Shown in pieces: positions 1 to 6,677 of a stretch of DNA of 12,057 bases. The translations under genes were made by a program, and so were the position numbers. Every line of letters begins with the position of its first letter. Within the stretch, counting starts at the first letter, position 1. The notes beneath the pieces are model-generated. The model saw nothing but the letters and a program-made list of their open reading frames with translations. It was not told the origin of the DNA and did not search any database. The stretch covers positions 1 to 12,057 of the forward strand of contig JAJUJN010000028.1 of assembly GCA_029265335.1 (NCBI GenBank). The letters run 5' to 3'. This DNA comes from Alcaligenaceae bacterium. GTDB lineage: Bacteria > Pseudomonadota > Gammaproteobacteria > Burkholderiales > Burkholderiaceae_B.

Positions 1-518
1 CCCAGCGCGAACGTTTCTGGAGCGGCCGCAAGAACGCCTTCCCGGCTTCGGGACGCATCAGCCCCGATTACCTCTGCATGGATTCCACCATTCCTCGCGC
101 CCGGCTGGGCGACATGTTGGTGGCCATCAACGAGATGGAGCGCACCCATCAACTGCGTTGCGTGAACGTATTCCATGCCGGCGACGGCAATCTGCACCCT
201 CTCATTCTGTACGACGCCAACGTGCCGGGCGAGCTGCAACGCGCCGAACGTTTCGGCGCCGAGATTCTCGAGACCAGCGTGGCCATGGGTGGCACCATCA
301 CGGGCGAGCACGGCGTGGGCATCGAAAAGCTCAACTCCATGTGTGTGCAGTTCTCACCCGACGAGCGCGAGCAGATGCTGGCCGTGAAAGCCGCCTTCGA
401 CCCGCGTGGCCTGCTGAACCCCGGCAAGGTCATCCCCACCCTGGCGCGTTGTGCGGAGCACGGCAAGATGCATGTGCACCGCGGTATGCTCCCCTTCCCC
501 GATTTGCCGCGCTTTTGA
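1..518 (+). CDS. glcD: Glycolate oxidase FAD subunit GlcD (3' part only)
   Basis: The gene enters from the left edge and its reading frame starts at base 3, so about the last 171 residues of a protein usually near 500 residues are present. GlcD is the FAD-linked catalytic subunit that oxidises glycolate (also D-lactate) to glyoxylate. Visible signatures are the HAGDGNLHP motif (histidine-rich, metal-associated) of the FAD-linked oxidase C-terminal domain, GEHGVGIEKL, and the family ending with FDPRGLLNPGKVIPT and LPFPDLPRF. The ending is intact and stops with TGA at 516-518. That stop overlaps the ATG of glcE by one base, which indicates translational coupling within one operon. The closest alternative is a D-lactate dehydrogenase of the same superfamily; the GlcE and GlcF neighbours decide for GlcD. 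Confidence 0.95.
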   Translation, partial: QRERFWSGRKNAFPASGRISPDYLCMDSTIPRARLGDMLVAINEMERTHQLRCVNVFHAGDGNLHPLILYDANVPGELQRAERFGAEILETSVAMGGTITGEHGVGIEKLNSMCVQFSPDEREQMLAVKAAFDPRGLLNPGKVIPTLARCAEHGKMHVHRGMLPFPDLPRF

Positions 519-1648
519 TGAATACGCTGGAACCAACTGTGGAAACTCCGATTGCCGTGCAACGCTGGGTAGACCAGATCCGTGAGGCCGGCGCCCAACG
601 CCAACCTTTGCGCATCGTGGGCGGCAATACCCGGGCGTTCTATGGCGAGCCTCGTGCCGGCCAGGCGCTGCATACCTCGGAAGTGAGCGGCATCGTGGAT
701 TACCAGCCCTCGGAACTGGTGGTATCGGTACGCGGCGGCACCCCGCTGAGCGTGCTCGAAGCGGCCTTGCACGAGCACCGCCAGTATTTGGCTTTCGAGC
801 CGCCGCGATTTGGCGCTGCCGGCACGGTTGGCGGCATGGTGGCCAGCGGCCTGAGCGGCCCCGGACGCATGGCCGGCGGCTCTCTGCGCGACGCCGTGCT
901 GGGCGTGCTGCTCTTGAACGGCCGCGGGCAACTGCAACGCTTTGGCGGCCAGGTCATCAAGAATGTGGCCGGCTACGACGTGTCACGCTTGCTCGCCGGT
1001 TCGATGGGCCGGCTGGGGGTGATCGTGGAAGTGTCGCTGCGCGTTGCGCCCTGGCCAGCGGCCAGCGCCACACGGGTGTTCGAAATGTCGCAGGCGCAAG
1101 CCATCGAGCAAACCAACCGGTGGCTTGGCCAGGCGCGCCCCATCAACGCGTCGTGCTGGGAAAACGGCCGTCTGACCTTGCGCTTGCAGGGCGCCGAGGC
1201 CGCGGTGGCACTCGCGGTGCGCGAGCTGGGCGGCGAAGCCCTGACGGATGACGCCGCGCATGCCTTCTGGGATAACTTGCGCGACCACCGCCATGGTGTA
1301 TTGGCGGGGCCCACTCACCTACCCTTGTGGCGCCTGGCCGTACCTCCCACTCATCCGCCGCTCGCCCTGCCCGGCGAGCCCCTGGTGGAATGGCAGGGCG
1401 GGCAGCGGTGGTGGCGCAGCGATCTGCCCGCCCAAACCATTCGAGCCGCGGCCGTGGAGGCCGGTGGCCATGCCACTCGTTTTCGGGCCGCGCAAACCTT
1501 TGACGACGAAGCAGCAAGGTCTGGCGACGAGGCAGCGAGCCACGCCAGCGAAACGGCGCCCGTGTTCACGCCCCTGGCCGAGCCCATGGCCGGCATTGAG
1601 GCTGCCCTCTACTCCGCTTTCGACCCCAATGGCATTTTCGCCCCCTGA
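518..1648 (+). CDS. glcE: Glycolate oxidase FAD-binding subunit GlcE
   Basis: This 376-residue protein is the second flavin-domain subunit of the glycolate oxidase complex; in E. coli all three subunits are needed for activity. The start is the ATG overlapping the glcD stop (TGATG). It gives the expected N-terminus, with QPLRIVGGNTRAFYGEP at about residues 29-45 matching the usual start of the FAD-binding PCMH-type domain. Further marks are the EPPRFG and GGMVASGLSGP stretches and KNVAGYD at residues 148-154. No strong Shine-Dalgarno sequence precedes the ATG, so coupling to glcD translation is likely. Two things are odd. An acidic, alanine-rich stretch (about residues 329-347) lies before the final helix. 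The protein also ends DPNGIFAP, where relatives usually continue with NPGR-type residues. Identification is firm. Confidence 0.95.
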   Translation: MNTLEPTVETPIAVQRWVDQIREAGAQRQPLRIVGGNTRAFYGEPRAGQALHTSEVSGIVDYQPSELVVSVRGGTPLSVLEAALHEHRQYLAFEPPRFGAAGTVGGMVASGLSGPGRMAGGSLRDAVLGVLLLNGRGQLQRFGGQVIKNVAGYDVSRLLAGSMGRLGVIVEVSLRVAPWPAASATRVFEMSQAQAIEQTNRWLGQARPINASCWENGRLTLRLQGAEAAVALAVRELGGEALTDDAAHAFWDNLRDHRHGVLAGPTHLPLWRLAVPPTHPPLALPGEPLVEWQGGQRWWRSDLPAQTIRAAAVEAGGHATRFRAAQTFDDEAARSGDEAASHASETAPVFTPLAEPMAGIEAALYSAFDPNGIFAP

Positions 1649-1662
1649 TTCACCTCATTTCC

Positions 1663-1667
1663 AAGAG
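1663..1667 (+). promoter_or_regulatory. Ribosome binding site of glcF
   Basis: AAGAG lies seven bases before the ATG at 1675. It supports that ATG over the in-frame TTG at 1669, which lies only one base after the AAGAG. The resulting N-terminus, MQTHLAERY, also agrees with the usual GlcF start (MQT-L-). Confidence 0.6.
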
Positions 1668-1674
1668 TTTGTGC

Positions 1675-3048
1675 ATGCAGACCCACCTGGCTGAACGCTA
1701 CCGCGATACTGATGAAGGCCGCACGGCCGAGGCGATTCTGCGCAAATGTGTGCACTGCGGCTTTTGCCTGGCCACCTGCCCCACCTATCAATTGCTGGGC
1801 GACGAACTCGACAGCCCGCGCGGTCGTATCTATCTCATCAAGGAGGTGCTCGAAGGCAATACGCCCACACGTGCCACGCAACTCCATCTCGATCGCTGCC
1901 TTACCTGTCGCAACTGCGAAACCACCTGCCCCTCGGGCGTGGAATACGGCGCTCTACTCGAGATCGGCCGCGAATTGGTAGAAACGCAGGTGCGTCGCCC
2001 TATGGGCGAACGCGTGGTGCGCCGCGCCTTGCGAGACGGCCTGGTGTCGCCCGCCTTTGCCCCCGCGGTAAAGCTGGGGCAAAAGGTCAAGCGTTGGCTG
2101 CCGTCAACCATAAGCAGCAAGCTGCCCGCCGACGCACCCAGCCATGCGAAGCCTTCGCCGTTGCCGAGCGTTGCCGCGGGGCCTGCGGCCACGATCGCCG
2201 CCGATACGCCCAAAAGCCTCGAAGGGCGTCGCATGTGGATGCTCGAAGGCTGTGTGCAACCGGCTCTGGCGCCGAATATCAACCACGCTACCCGGCACGT
2301 GCTGGCGTGTGCCGGTGTGGAAGCTTCCGGCAGCCCCGAGGCGGGCTGTTGCGGCGCCATCGCCCTGCACATGGCCGATAACGAACGGGCGCGCCAGCAG
2401 ATGCGTCGCAATATCGACGCCTGGTGGCCCGAGATCGAAGCCGGCCGGGTGGATACCATCGTGATGAATGCCTCGGGGTGCGGCGTGACGGTGCGTGATT
2501 ACGGCCGCCTGCTGGCCAACGACCCCCAATACGCCAAGAAAGCACGCGAGATCAGCGCGCGCGTTCGCGACCTGAGCGAGTTGCTGCCTGAGCTGCAGCA
2601 GGCGCTGGCCGCGCGGGGTTTGCCTGAGCCTCTGGCGGGACAGCGCCTGGTGGTGCAAACACCCTGCACCCTGCAACATGGCCAAAAGCTGCCCCACCAG
2701 CTCAGCGAAGGCCTGGCGGCGCTGGGCGCCGAAGTGCGCGGCCCGCATACCGAGCCGCAGATGTGCTGTGGGTCCGCTGGCACCTATGCCATTTTGCAGG
2801 CCGACCTCTCGGTACAATTGCGCGATCGAAAACTGGCGGCGCTCGCCCCCGAGCACAACGAAACCGTGGTGTCCGCCAATATTGGCTGCATCCAGCACCT
2901 GCAGGCGGCCTGTTCTCGGCCGGTTCAACATTGGGTGGAAGTGCTCAGCGCCCGCCTGGCCAACGCACCAGCAACGTTTGCCCACCATGACGGCGAGGCA
3001 GAACCTGCCCCCAAGCCCACAGCAGAAAGCCCGCAGGCTTCGGCATGA
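1675..3048 (+). CDS. glcF: Glycolate oxidase iron-sulfur subunit GlcF
   Basis: This 457-residue protein is the electron-transfer subunit that takes electrons from GlcD/GlcE toward the membrane quinone pool. Two ferredoxin-type motifs are complete: CVHCGFCLATCP at residues 25-36 and CLTCRNCETTCP at 75-86, each able to hold a [4Fe-4S] cluster. Two cysteine-rich CCG motifs follow, GCCGA at about 225 and MCCGS at about 364, together with SGCG and the PCTLQH stretch, as in heterodisulfide-reductase-like domains. Compared with E. coli GlcF as recalled, there is an extra Ala/Pro-rich linker at about 151-181 and an Ala/Pro/Glu-rich C-terminal tail of about 30 residues. It lies 26 bases after glcE in the same operon and ends convergent with the regulator gene, 29 bases away. 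Confidence 0.96.
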   Translation: MQTHLAERYRDTDEGRTAEAILRKCVHCGFCLATCPTYQLLGDELDSPRGRIYLIKEVLEGNTPTRATQLHLDRCLTCRNCETTCPSGVEYGALLEIGRELVETQVRRPMGERVVRRALRDGLVSPAFAPAVKLGQKVKRWLPSTISSKLPADAPSHAKPSPLPSVAAGPAATIAADTPKSLEGRRMWMLEGCVQPALAPNINHATRHVLACAGVEASGSPEAGCCGAIALHMADNERARQQMRRNIDAWWPEIEAGRVDTIVMNASGCGVTVRDYGRLLANDPQYAKKAREISARVRDLSELLPELQQALAARGLPEPLAGQRLVVQTPCTLQHGQKLPHQLSEGLAALGAEVRGPHTEPQMCCGSAGTYAILQADLSVQLRDRKLAALAPEHNETVVSANIGCIQHLQAACSRPVQHWVEVLSARLANAPATFAHHDGEAEPAPKPTAESPQASA

Positions 3049-3077
3049 GCCGGCGGCAACGTGCTGGCGCCAACCAG

Positions 3078-3824
3078 CTACTCGGCCGCCATGTCGAGCC
3101 GCCAACGGGTTTCGAGATTGAAACGGTCTTGCGGATAAGTGTTGAGGGCCACGGTAAACAGTTGTTCGCCGTCCCCTTGGTAATAGCGGTGCACCCTCAG
3201 GCCCGGCGTGCCTGGCTCCACCCCCAGGTGCGGGGCTTCTTCGGCCGGCACCGCCGTGCAACCAATCACTTGCCGCACCTCCGCGATGCGCTCGCCGTGC
3301 AGGGTTTCCACCAACCGGTATACGGTCACGCCCGGTTCTTCCAGCCTGGCGCGAATGCTCTCGTAAGCCGGATGGATCAGCATGCGCACATAGGCAATGG
3401 GCTCGCGGCTTTCGGCCACAAAACGCAGGGCGTGGCAGCACAACCAACGCTGTTCGGCGACATCGGCCGGCAGAGTGGGGTCGCCGTCGATCCAGTCGGT
3501 GTGGAGCACCTGAAGGCGAGTTTGTTCGGTGAACGAGAACAGCTCGGTGAGGTCGGAAACCGTGGCGGTGTAGCGCACTTTGGTGGCGCGAGCGCGCACC
3601 GTAGTGCCCACCCCGGCGCGACGGGTAATCAGGCCAGCCTCCGTCAGACGGCGCACGGCCTCCCTCACGGTATAGCGCGACACGCCATAGAGCTCGCCCA
3701 GCTGCGCTTCGGTGGGCAACATATCGCCCACCTGATAGCGGCCTTCTTCAATATCGCGCATCAGCGCCTGCGCCACCACCTGATAGCGCGGCAGACGGGC
3801 TCCAAACAAGGCTTTGGAACTCAT
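3078..3824 (-). CDS. GntR-family transcriptional regulator, HutC/UTRA type
   Basis: A 248-residue DNA-binding regulator. Residues about 12-78 form the winged helix-turn-helix with the GntR signature LPTEAQLGELYGVSRYTVRE (36-55), followed by AVRRLTEAGLI. Residues about 95-240 match a UTRA ligand-binding domain, seen in PIAYVRMLIHP and the ending VALNTYPQDRF. This fold places it in the HutC/FarR branch. It is therefore not the FCD-type GlcC that controls glycolate genes in E. coli. The gene is divergent from the hydroxyacid dehydrogenase and convergent with glcF. The shared 54-base gap carries a good operator candidate, so it probably regulates the dehydrogenase and itself. Its ligand cannot be read from the sequence. 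The first ATG is used; no strong ribosome binding site is visible. Confidence 0.93.
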   Translation of the reverse strand: MSSKALFGARLPRYQVVAQALMRDIEEGRYQVGDMLPTEAQLGELYGVSRYTVREAVRRLTEAGLITRRAGVGTTVRARATKVRYTATVSDLTELFSFTEQTRLQVLHTDWIDGDPTLPADVAEQRWLCCHALRFVAESREPIAYVRMLIHPAYESIRARLEEPGVTVYRLVETLHGERIAEVRQVIGCTAVPAEEAPHLGVEPGTPGLRVHRYYQGDGEQLFTVALNTYPQDRFNLETRWRLDMAAE

Positions 3825-3840
3825 GAAATATCACTTGCTT

Positions 3841-3869
3841 AATATTTAATGTCCTGACATTAGCATAAA
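3841..3869 (-). promoter_or_regulatory. Possible promoter of the GntR-type regulator gene
   Basis: Reading the minus strand, TTTATG (3869-3864) and AATATT (3846-3841) are separated by exactly 17 bases. They match the sigma-70 -35 and -10 boxes only partly. The inverted repeat at 3847-3862 fills the spacer, a position from which a bound repressor would block the promoter. The implied leader is only about 10 bases. This is inferred from sequence alone and the boxes are weak. Confidence 0.3.
3847..3862. promoter_or_regulatory. Candidate GntR operator (7-2-7 inverted repeat)
   Basis: TAATGTC-CT-GACATTA is a perfect inverted repeat with two 7-base arms and a 2-base centre. It sits in the only intergenic gap shared by the divergent regulator and dehydrogenase genes. 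Its core GTCCTGAC has the GT-N4-AC layout typical of GntR-family operators, including HutC-type ones. It is 22 bases from the regulator ATG and 16 bases from the dehydrogenase ATG, so one bound dimer could control both directions. I saw no second copy of the repeat in the gap. Confidence 0.65.
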
Positions 3870-3878
3870 TCGACAAAC

Positions 3879-4934
3879 ATGGCAGAAAAAGCGCGCATCT
3901 TTTACGTGAACTACTACGGCCAACCGCCTTTCAAGCACTCGCTGGAAGCCCCAGGCACGGCGGAACTGCTTGAGCTCGATCCCCAGGCATCGCGCTCTGA
4001 AATCGACACGATTCTGCGCACCGCCGTGGGTTATCAGATTTCGTCGGGCGTTAACGATATTCCCGCCGAATACCGTGCCGATGCGGCCTTGCTGGCCCGC
4101 ACCCCCGAGCTATTACTGGTTTCTACCGTGGGCGCTGGCTACGACACGGTGGATGTCGCCGCTTGCACCCAGGCGGGTGTGCTGGTGGTGAACCAGGCTG
4201 GTGGCGCCAACGCACAGGCAGTGGCCGAGCATTCGTTGGGCATGATGCTCGCCCTGGCGCGCCACATGCCGCAAGCCGACCGCGATATGCGCCGTATTCC
4301 GAACCTTTCGCGTCATCACTACACGGGCCAGAATACACAACACAAAACCGTAGGGCTGATCGGCTTCGGCAATGTGGGGCGGCGACTCGCGCGCTTGTGC
4401 ATCGACGGCCTGCAAATGCAGGTGTTGGTGCATGACACCCGTGGCGAGCCCGCGGGCCTGGCTGAACATGGCGTGCAATGGGCCGAGTTCGACACCCTGC
4501 TGAGCACCGCGGATTATGTGGTGGTGTGCTGTGCGCTCACCGAAGCCACCCGGAGTCTGATCGGCGCAGCACAATTCGCCGCCATGAAGCGCAGCGCCTA
4601 TTTCATCAACACCGCACGCGGCGGCATCCACGACGAAAGCGCCCTGCTGCAGGCGCTCGAAGCGGGCCAGCTGGCGGGCGCTGGCATCGATGTTTGGGAC
4701 GTGGAGCCACCCCCTTGCGACCATCCCTTGCTGCAACGCCACGACGTGCTGGCCACGCCGCACATTGCCGGCGCCACGGTGGAGTCGCGTGAACAGGCCG
4801 CCATTGGCGCGGCCGAACAGATATTGACGATTCTGCGCGGCGAACGGCCCCCCCGCTTGCTCAACCCCGACGCTTGGCCGGCGTTTGAGGCGCGCTACCG
4901 GGCGCGCTTTGGCCGAGGTCTCGAACGCGACTGA
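3879..4934 (+). CDS. D-isomer-specific 2-hydroxyacid dehydrogenase (NAD(P)-dependent)
   Basis: A 351-residue cytoplasmic enzyme that interconverts a D-2-hydroxyacid and its 2-keto acid with NAD(H) or NADP(H). The substrate domain is split (about 1-125 and 310-351) around the nucleotide-binding Rossmann domain. That domain carries GFGNVG at 162-167. The catalytic set is complete: Arg247 in NTARG, Glu276 in DVWDVEP and His295 in TPHIAG. The STVGAGYDTVD stretch near residue 87 is the usual substrate-loop region. Length is typical of the family, apart from a short C-terminal extension after LLNPDAWP. Candidate substrates are glyoxylate/hydroxypyruvate, phosphoglycerate-like acids or another 2-keto acid; sequence does not decide. 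The divergent UTRA regulator and shared operator suggest induction by a specific compound. No good ribosome binding site precedes the ATG. Confidence 0.92.
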   Translation: MAEKARIFYVNYYGQPPFKHSLEAPGTAELLELDPQASRSEIDTILRTAVGYQISSGVNDIPAEYRADAALLARTPELLLVSTVGAGYDTVDVAACTQAGVLVVNQAGGANAQAVAEHSLGMMLALARHMPQADRDMRRIPNLSRHHYTGQNTQHKTVGLIGFGNVGRRLARLCIDGLQMQVLVHDTRGEPAGLAEHGVQWAEFDTLLSTADYVVVCCALTEATRSLIGAAQFAAMKRSAYFINTARGGIHDESALLQALEAGQLAGAGIDVWDVEPPPCDHPLLQRHDVLATPHIAGATVESREQAAIGAAEQILTILRGERPPRLLNPDAWPAFEARYRARFGRGLERD

Positions 4935-4965
4935 CCGGCATGCGTCACGAGCAAGCGTAGCGCCA

Positions 4966-4991
4966 CCCGAGCACCCGGACGGCGTCTCGGG
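4966..4991 (+). repeat. Small inverted repeat after the dehydrogenase gene
   Basis: CCCGAG (4966-4971) and CTCGGG (4986-4991) could pair around a 14-base loop. No T-run follows, so it is not a clear terminator. Directly after it come two near-identical 10-base units, GCAGGAGTGA and GCAGGAGTGC (4991-5010). Confidence 0.3.
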
Positions 4992-5040
4992 CAGGAGTGA
5001 GCAGGAGTGCTGGAGTGCGCAGACTATCGCCACCGCTGGC

Positions 5041-5062
5041 AGCACCCCGCCCTGTGCTTTTT
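5041..5062 (+). terminator. Possible intrinsic terminator of the dehydrogenase gene
   Basis: AGCAC (5041-5045) pairs with GTGCT (5054-5058) around an 8-base loop and runs directly into a TTTTT stretch (5058-5062) on the plus strand. The stem is short, only five pairs. The T-run overlaps the stop codon of the convergent DUF945 gene. The position, about 110 bases after the dehydrogenase stop and between two convergent genes, is right for a terminator. Confidence 0.4.
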
Positions 5063-6452
5063 AAGGCAATAAGGGGATGGTGTCGAGCAGTTCGTCGGCC
5101 TCGTTCCAATCCCGGCCGTTGAGTTTCCACTGGCCTTCGCGCTGCTCCACCCGAACCCGAAATCCGTCTTCAGTCGGTTCTACGTGGCCCGAAGCCAAGG
5201 CCAGTTGCTCCATGAAAGCCAGATTGAGAGCGGCGGCGGCTCGCGCCGCTTCCAGTGGCTGATCCGTGCCTCCGGGGAGTTGCGACATTCTGGCCATGAG
5301 CTCGACTGCCATGGGTCGTGACACGTTCAGTTCGGCATCGAGTGCCTGCAGCACGCTCAACTCGGTTCCCGACTCTTCGGCGGGCCGCAGAGTGAGCGAA
5401 GCTTCGAACAAAATCTCGCCCTGCGGCAGCGTCCAGCGCATGGGGGCAATCGCCAGGCGCGGATGATGAGTGAGCAAAGCCTCCAAGGTAGCCTGCATTA
5501 CCGCGTTGCTCTCGTGCCGTGCGGGCATTCCATCGCTTTGCAAGGGCAGAGCCTGCCAGGCCTCGATTCCCTCGCGCAGCGTGGGGCCATGCAGATTATC
5601 CATCATCACGCCGGCTTCGAACTCGCCCAGTGGCTGGTCGGCCACCTGCAAGTGGCCAATCCGATAATCTGCGCTGACGTTCAACTGTTCGCCGGTTGAT
5701 TCTTCCAGCTGCGTTGTGAACGCCACTTGCTGAAAACGCAACGGCAAAGGGAGGTTATCTTCGATCTGCACTTGCTCGGCAGTGAATTGGGATTCGCCCG
5801 GATACCAACCGGCGGCGCCGGCTTGATGATTGCTGCGCCAGCGAAATTGTTCGATGGCCAGCGAGCTGAACTCGCTCCCTTCCGCCGCATCCCCAGTTTG
5901 CATACGAAACGAAGGCCATTCGGCGTTCATGAGAATCTGCTCGGCGTTGCCGTGCACCCGACCCTCGATCCAGCCTGCCGACACCTGCAGCTGCACGTCG
6001 GGTTCGTCGATATCGACGGCGGAGAAAGCAGCGAGGAATTCCACGCCATCGCGATAATGGATGGTCGCCTGAACCTGCCAGGGCAGGGCTTGAGCGTAGT
6101 GAAACCAGGGTTGCCAGCCACTGTTCTCCAGGGGTTCGGCATGCACCCAGGCCAATACCGGCATGAACTGCAGCTGACGGAGTCTCGACCAGGGAAATGG
6201 CCCGTGTTCGATGTCGCTACGCGCGGTGAACGGCTCGCCATCGGGCACGATGGCTTCGATTCGCCATTCGGCGCTGGAGCGTAGAAAGCCTCGCTCGAAC
6301 GACACCAGCTGCGGCGCAGACTCGGCCAGCGGAGTGGTCCATTCGGCTGCGTAGGCCTGCAGGTCGCGCTCGATTCGGTCGCCGGTGTACCAGGTGGCGC
6401 CAGCCCAGGCCACCACCACAATAGCCACGATCAGGGCCAAGACTTTTTTCAT
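5061..6452 (-). CDS. YdgA-like DUF945 family protein
   Basis: A 463-residue protein with an N-terminal signal-anchor: MKK, then a hydrophobic run to about residue 22 (VLALIVAIVVVAWAGA), then WYTGDRIE. This arrangement is typical of the DUF945/YdgA family of inner-membrane-anchored periplasmic proteins, whose biochemical role is not established. The remainder is hydrophilic and beta-rich in appearance, without catalytic motifs that I recognise. The start is the ATG at 6452-6450. It is preceded by GGAG (6464-6461) with 8 bases of spacing and begins the MKK signal; the frame stays open 46 codons further upstream, but that stretch does not resemble the family. It appears to be a single-gene unit, 225 bases from dnaE2 and convergent with the dehydrogenase. 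Family assignment rests on the N-terminus and overall character, so it is less certain than for its neighbours. Confidence 0.75.
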   Translation of the reverse strand: MKKVLALIVAIVVVAWAGATWYTGDRIERDLQAYAAEWTTPLAESAPQLVSFERGFLRSSAEWRIEAIVPDGEPFTARSDIEHGPFPWSRLRQLQFMPVLAWVHAEPLENSGWQPWFHYAQALPWQVQATIHYRDGVEFLAAFSAVDIDEPDVQLQVSAGWIEGRVHGNAEQILMNAEWPSFRMQTGDAAEGSEFSSLAIEQFRWRSNHQAGAAGWYPGESQFTAEQVQIEDNLPLPLRFQQVAFTTQLEESTGEQLNVSADYRIGHLQVADQPLGEFEAGVMMDNLHGPTLREGIEAWQALPLQSDGMPARHESNAVMQATLEALLTHHPRLAIAPMRWTLPQGEILFEASLTLRPAEESGTELSVLQALDAELNVSRPMAVELMARMSQLPGGTDQPLEAARAAAALNLAFMEQLALASGHVEPTEDGFRVRVEQREGQWKLNGRDWNEADELLDTIPLLP

Positions 6453-6552
6453 GCAGACCGCTCCAGAAATGACCGTACTGTGACGACCAGAAAGTTGGCA
6501 GCGCAGCAGGCCGTATGCGAACAGGGCCGGCTGCGCTTGAATGGAGAGGCGA

Positions 6553-6558
6553 ATTATA
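6553..6558 (-). promoter_or_regulatory. -10 box of the DUF945 gene promoter
   Basis: A perfect TATAAT reads on the minus strand at 6558-6553, in the 225-base gap (6453-6677) between dnaE2 and the DUF945 gene. Transcription would start near 6546 and give a leader of about 90 bases. No good -35 box is found at 16-19 bases upstream, so the promoter may depend on an activator or on the bases around the -10. I see nothing else definite in this gap. Confidence 0.5.
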
Positions 6559-6677
6559 CGAAGCCGCAGCAGCGCCACAGTGCCGCGCACCGGGCTGACT
6601 GCATTCGCTCATTTGCGCATTGGCACTTGCTTTGCCCTCCCTGAGGGATTTGGAGCTCTCGGCGCCGTCTTGCCGGT

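Noticed and set aside
3063..3078. Hairpin GCTGG-CGCCAA-CCAGC between glcF and the regulator gene as a two-way terminator
   Set aside because: The stem is five pairs with no T-run on either side, too weak to call a terminator.
2104..3447. A 447-codon open frame on the minus strand across glcF and the regulator gene
   Set aside because: It overlaps two firmly identified genes, has no family-like motifs, and is rich in Arg/His/Gly, as expected for the opposite strand of GC-rich genes.
6453..6590. Upstream extension of the DUF945 protein to 509 residues
   Set aside because: The MKK signal-anchor with a good ribosome binding site starts at 6452, and the -10 box at 6553-6558 lies inside the would-be extension.
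6639..6654. CCCTCCCTGAGGG after dnaE2 as a terminator
   Set aside because: Only about four pairs can form and no T-run follows on the minus strand.
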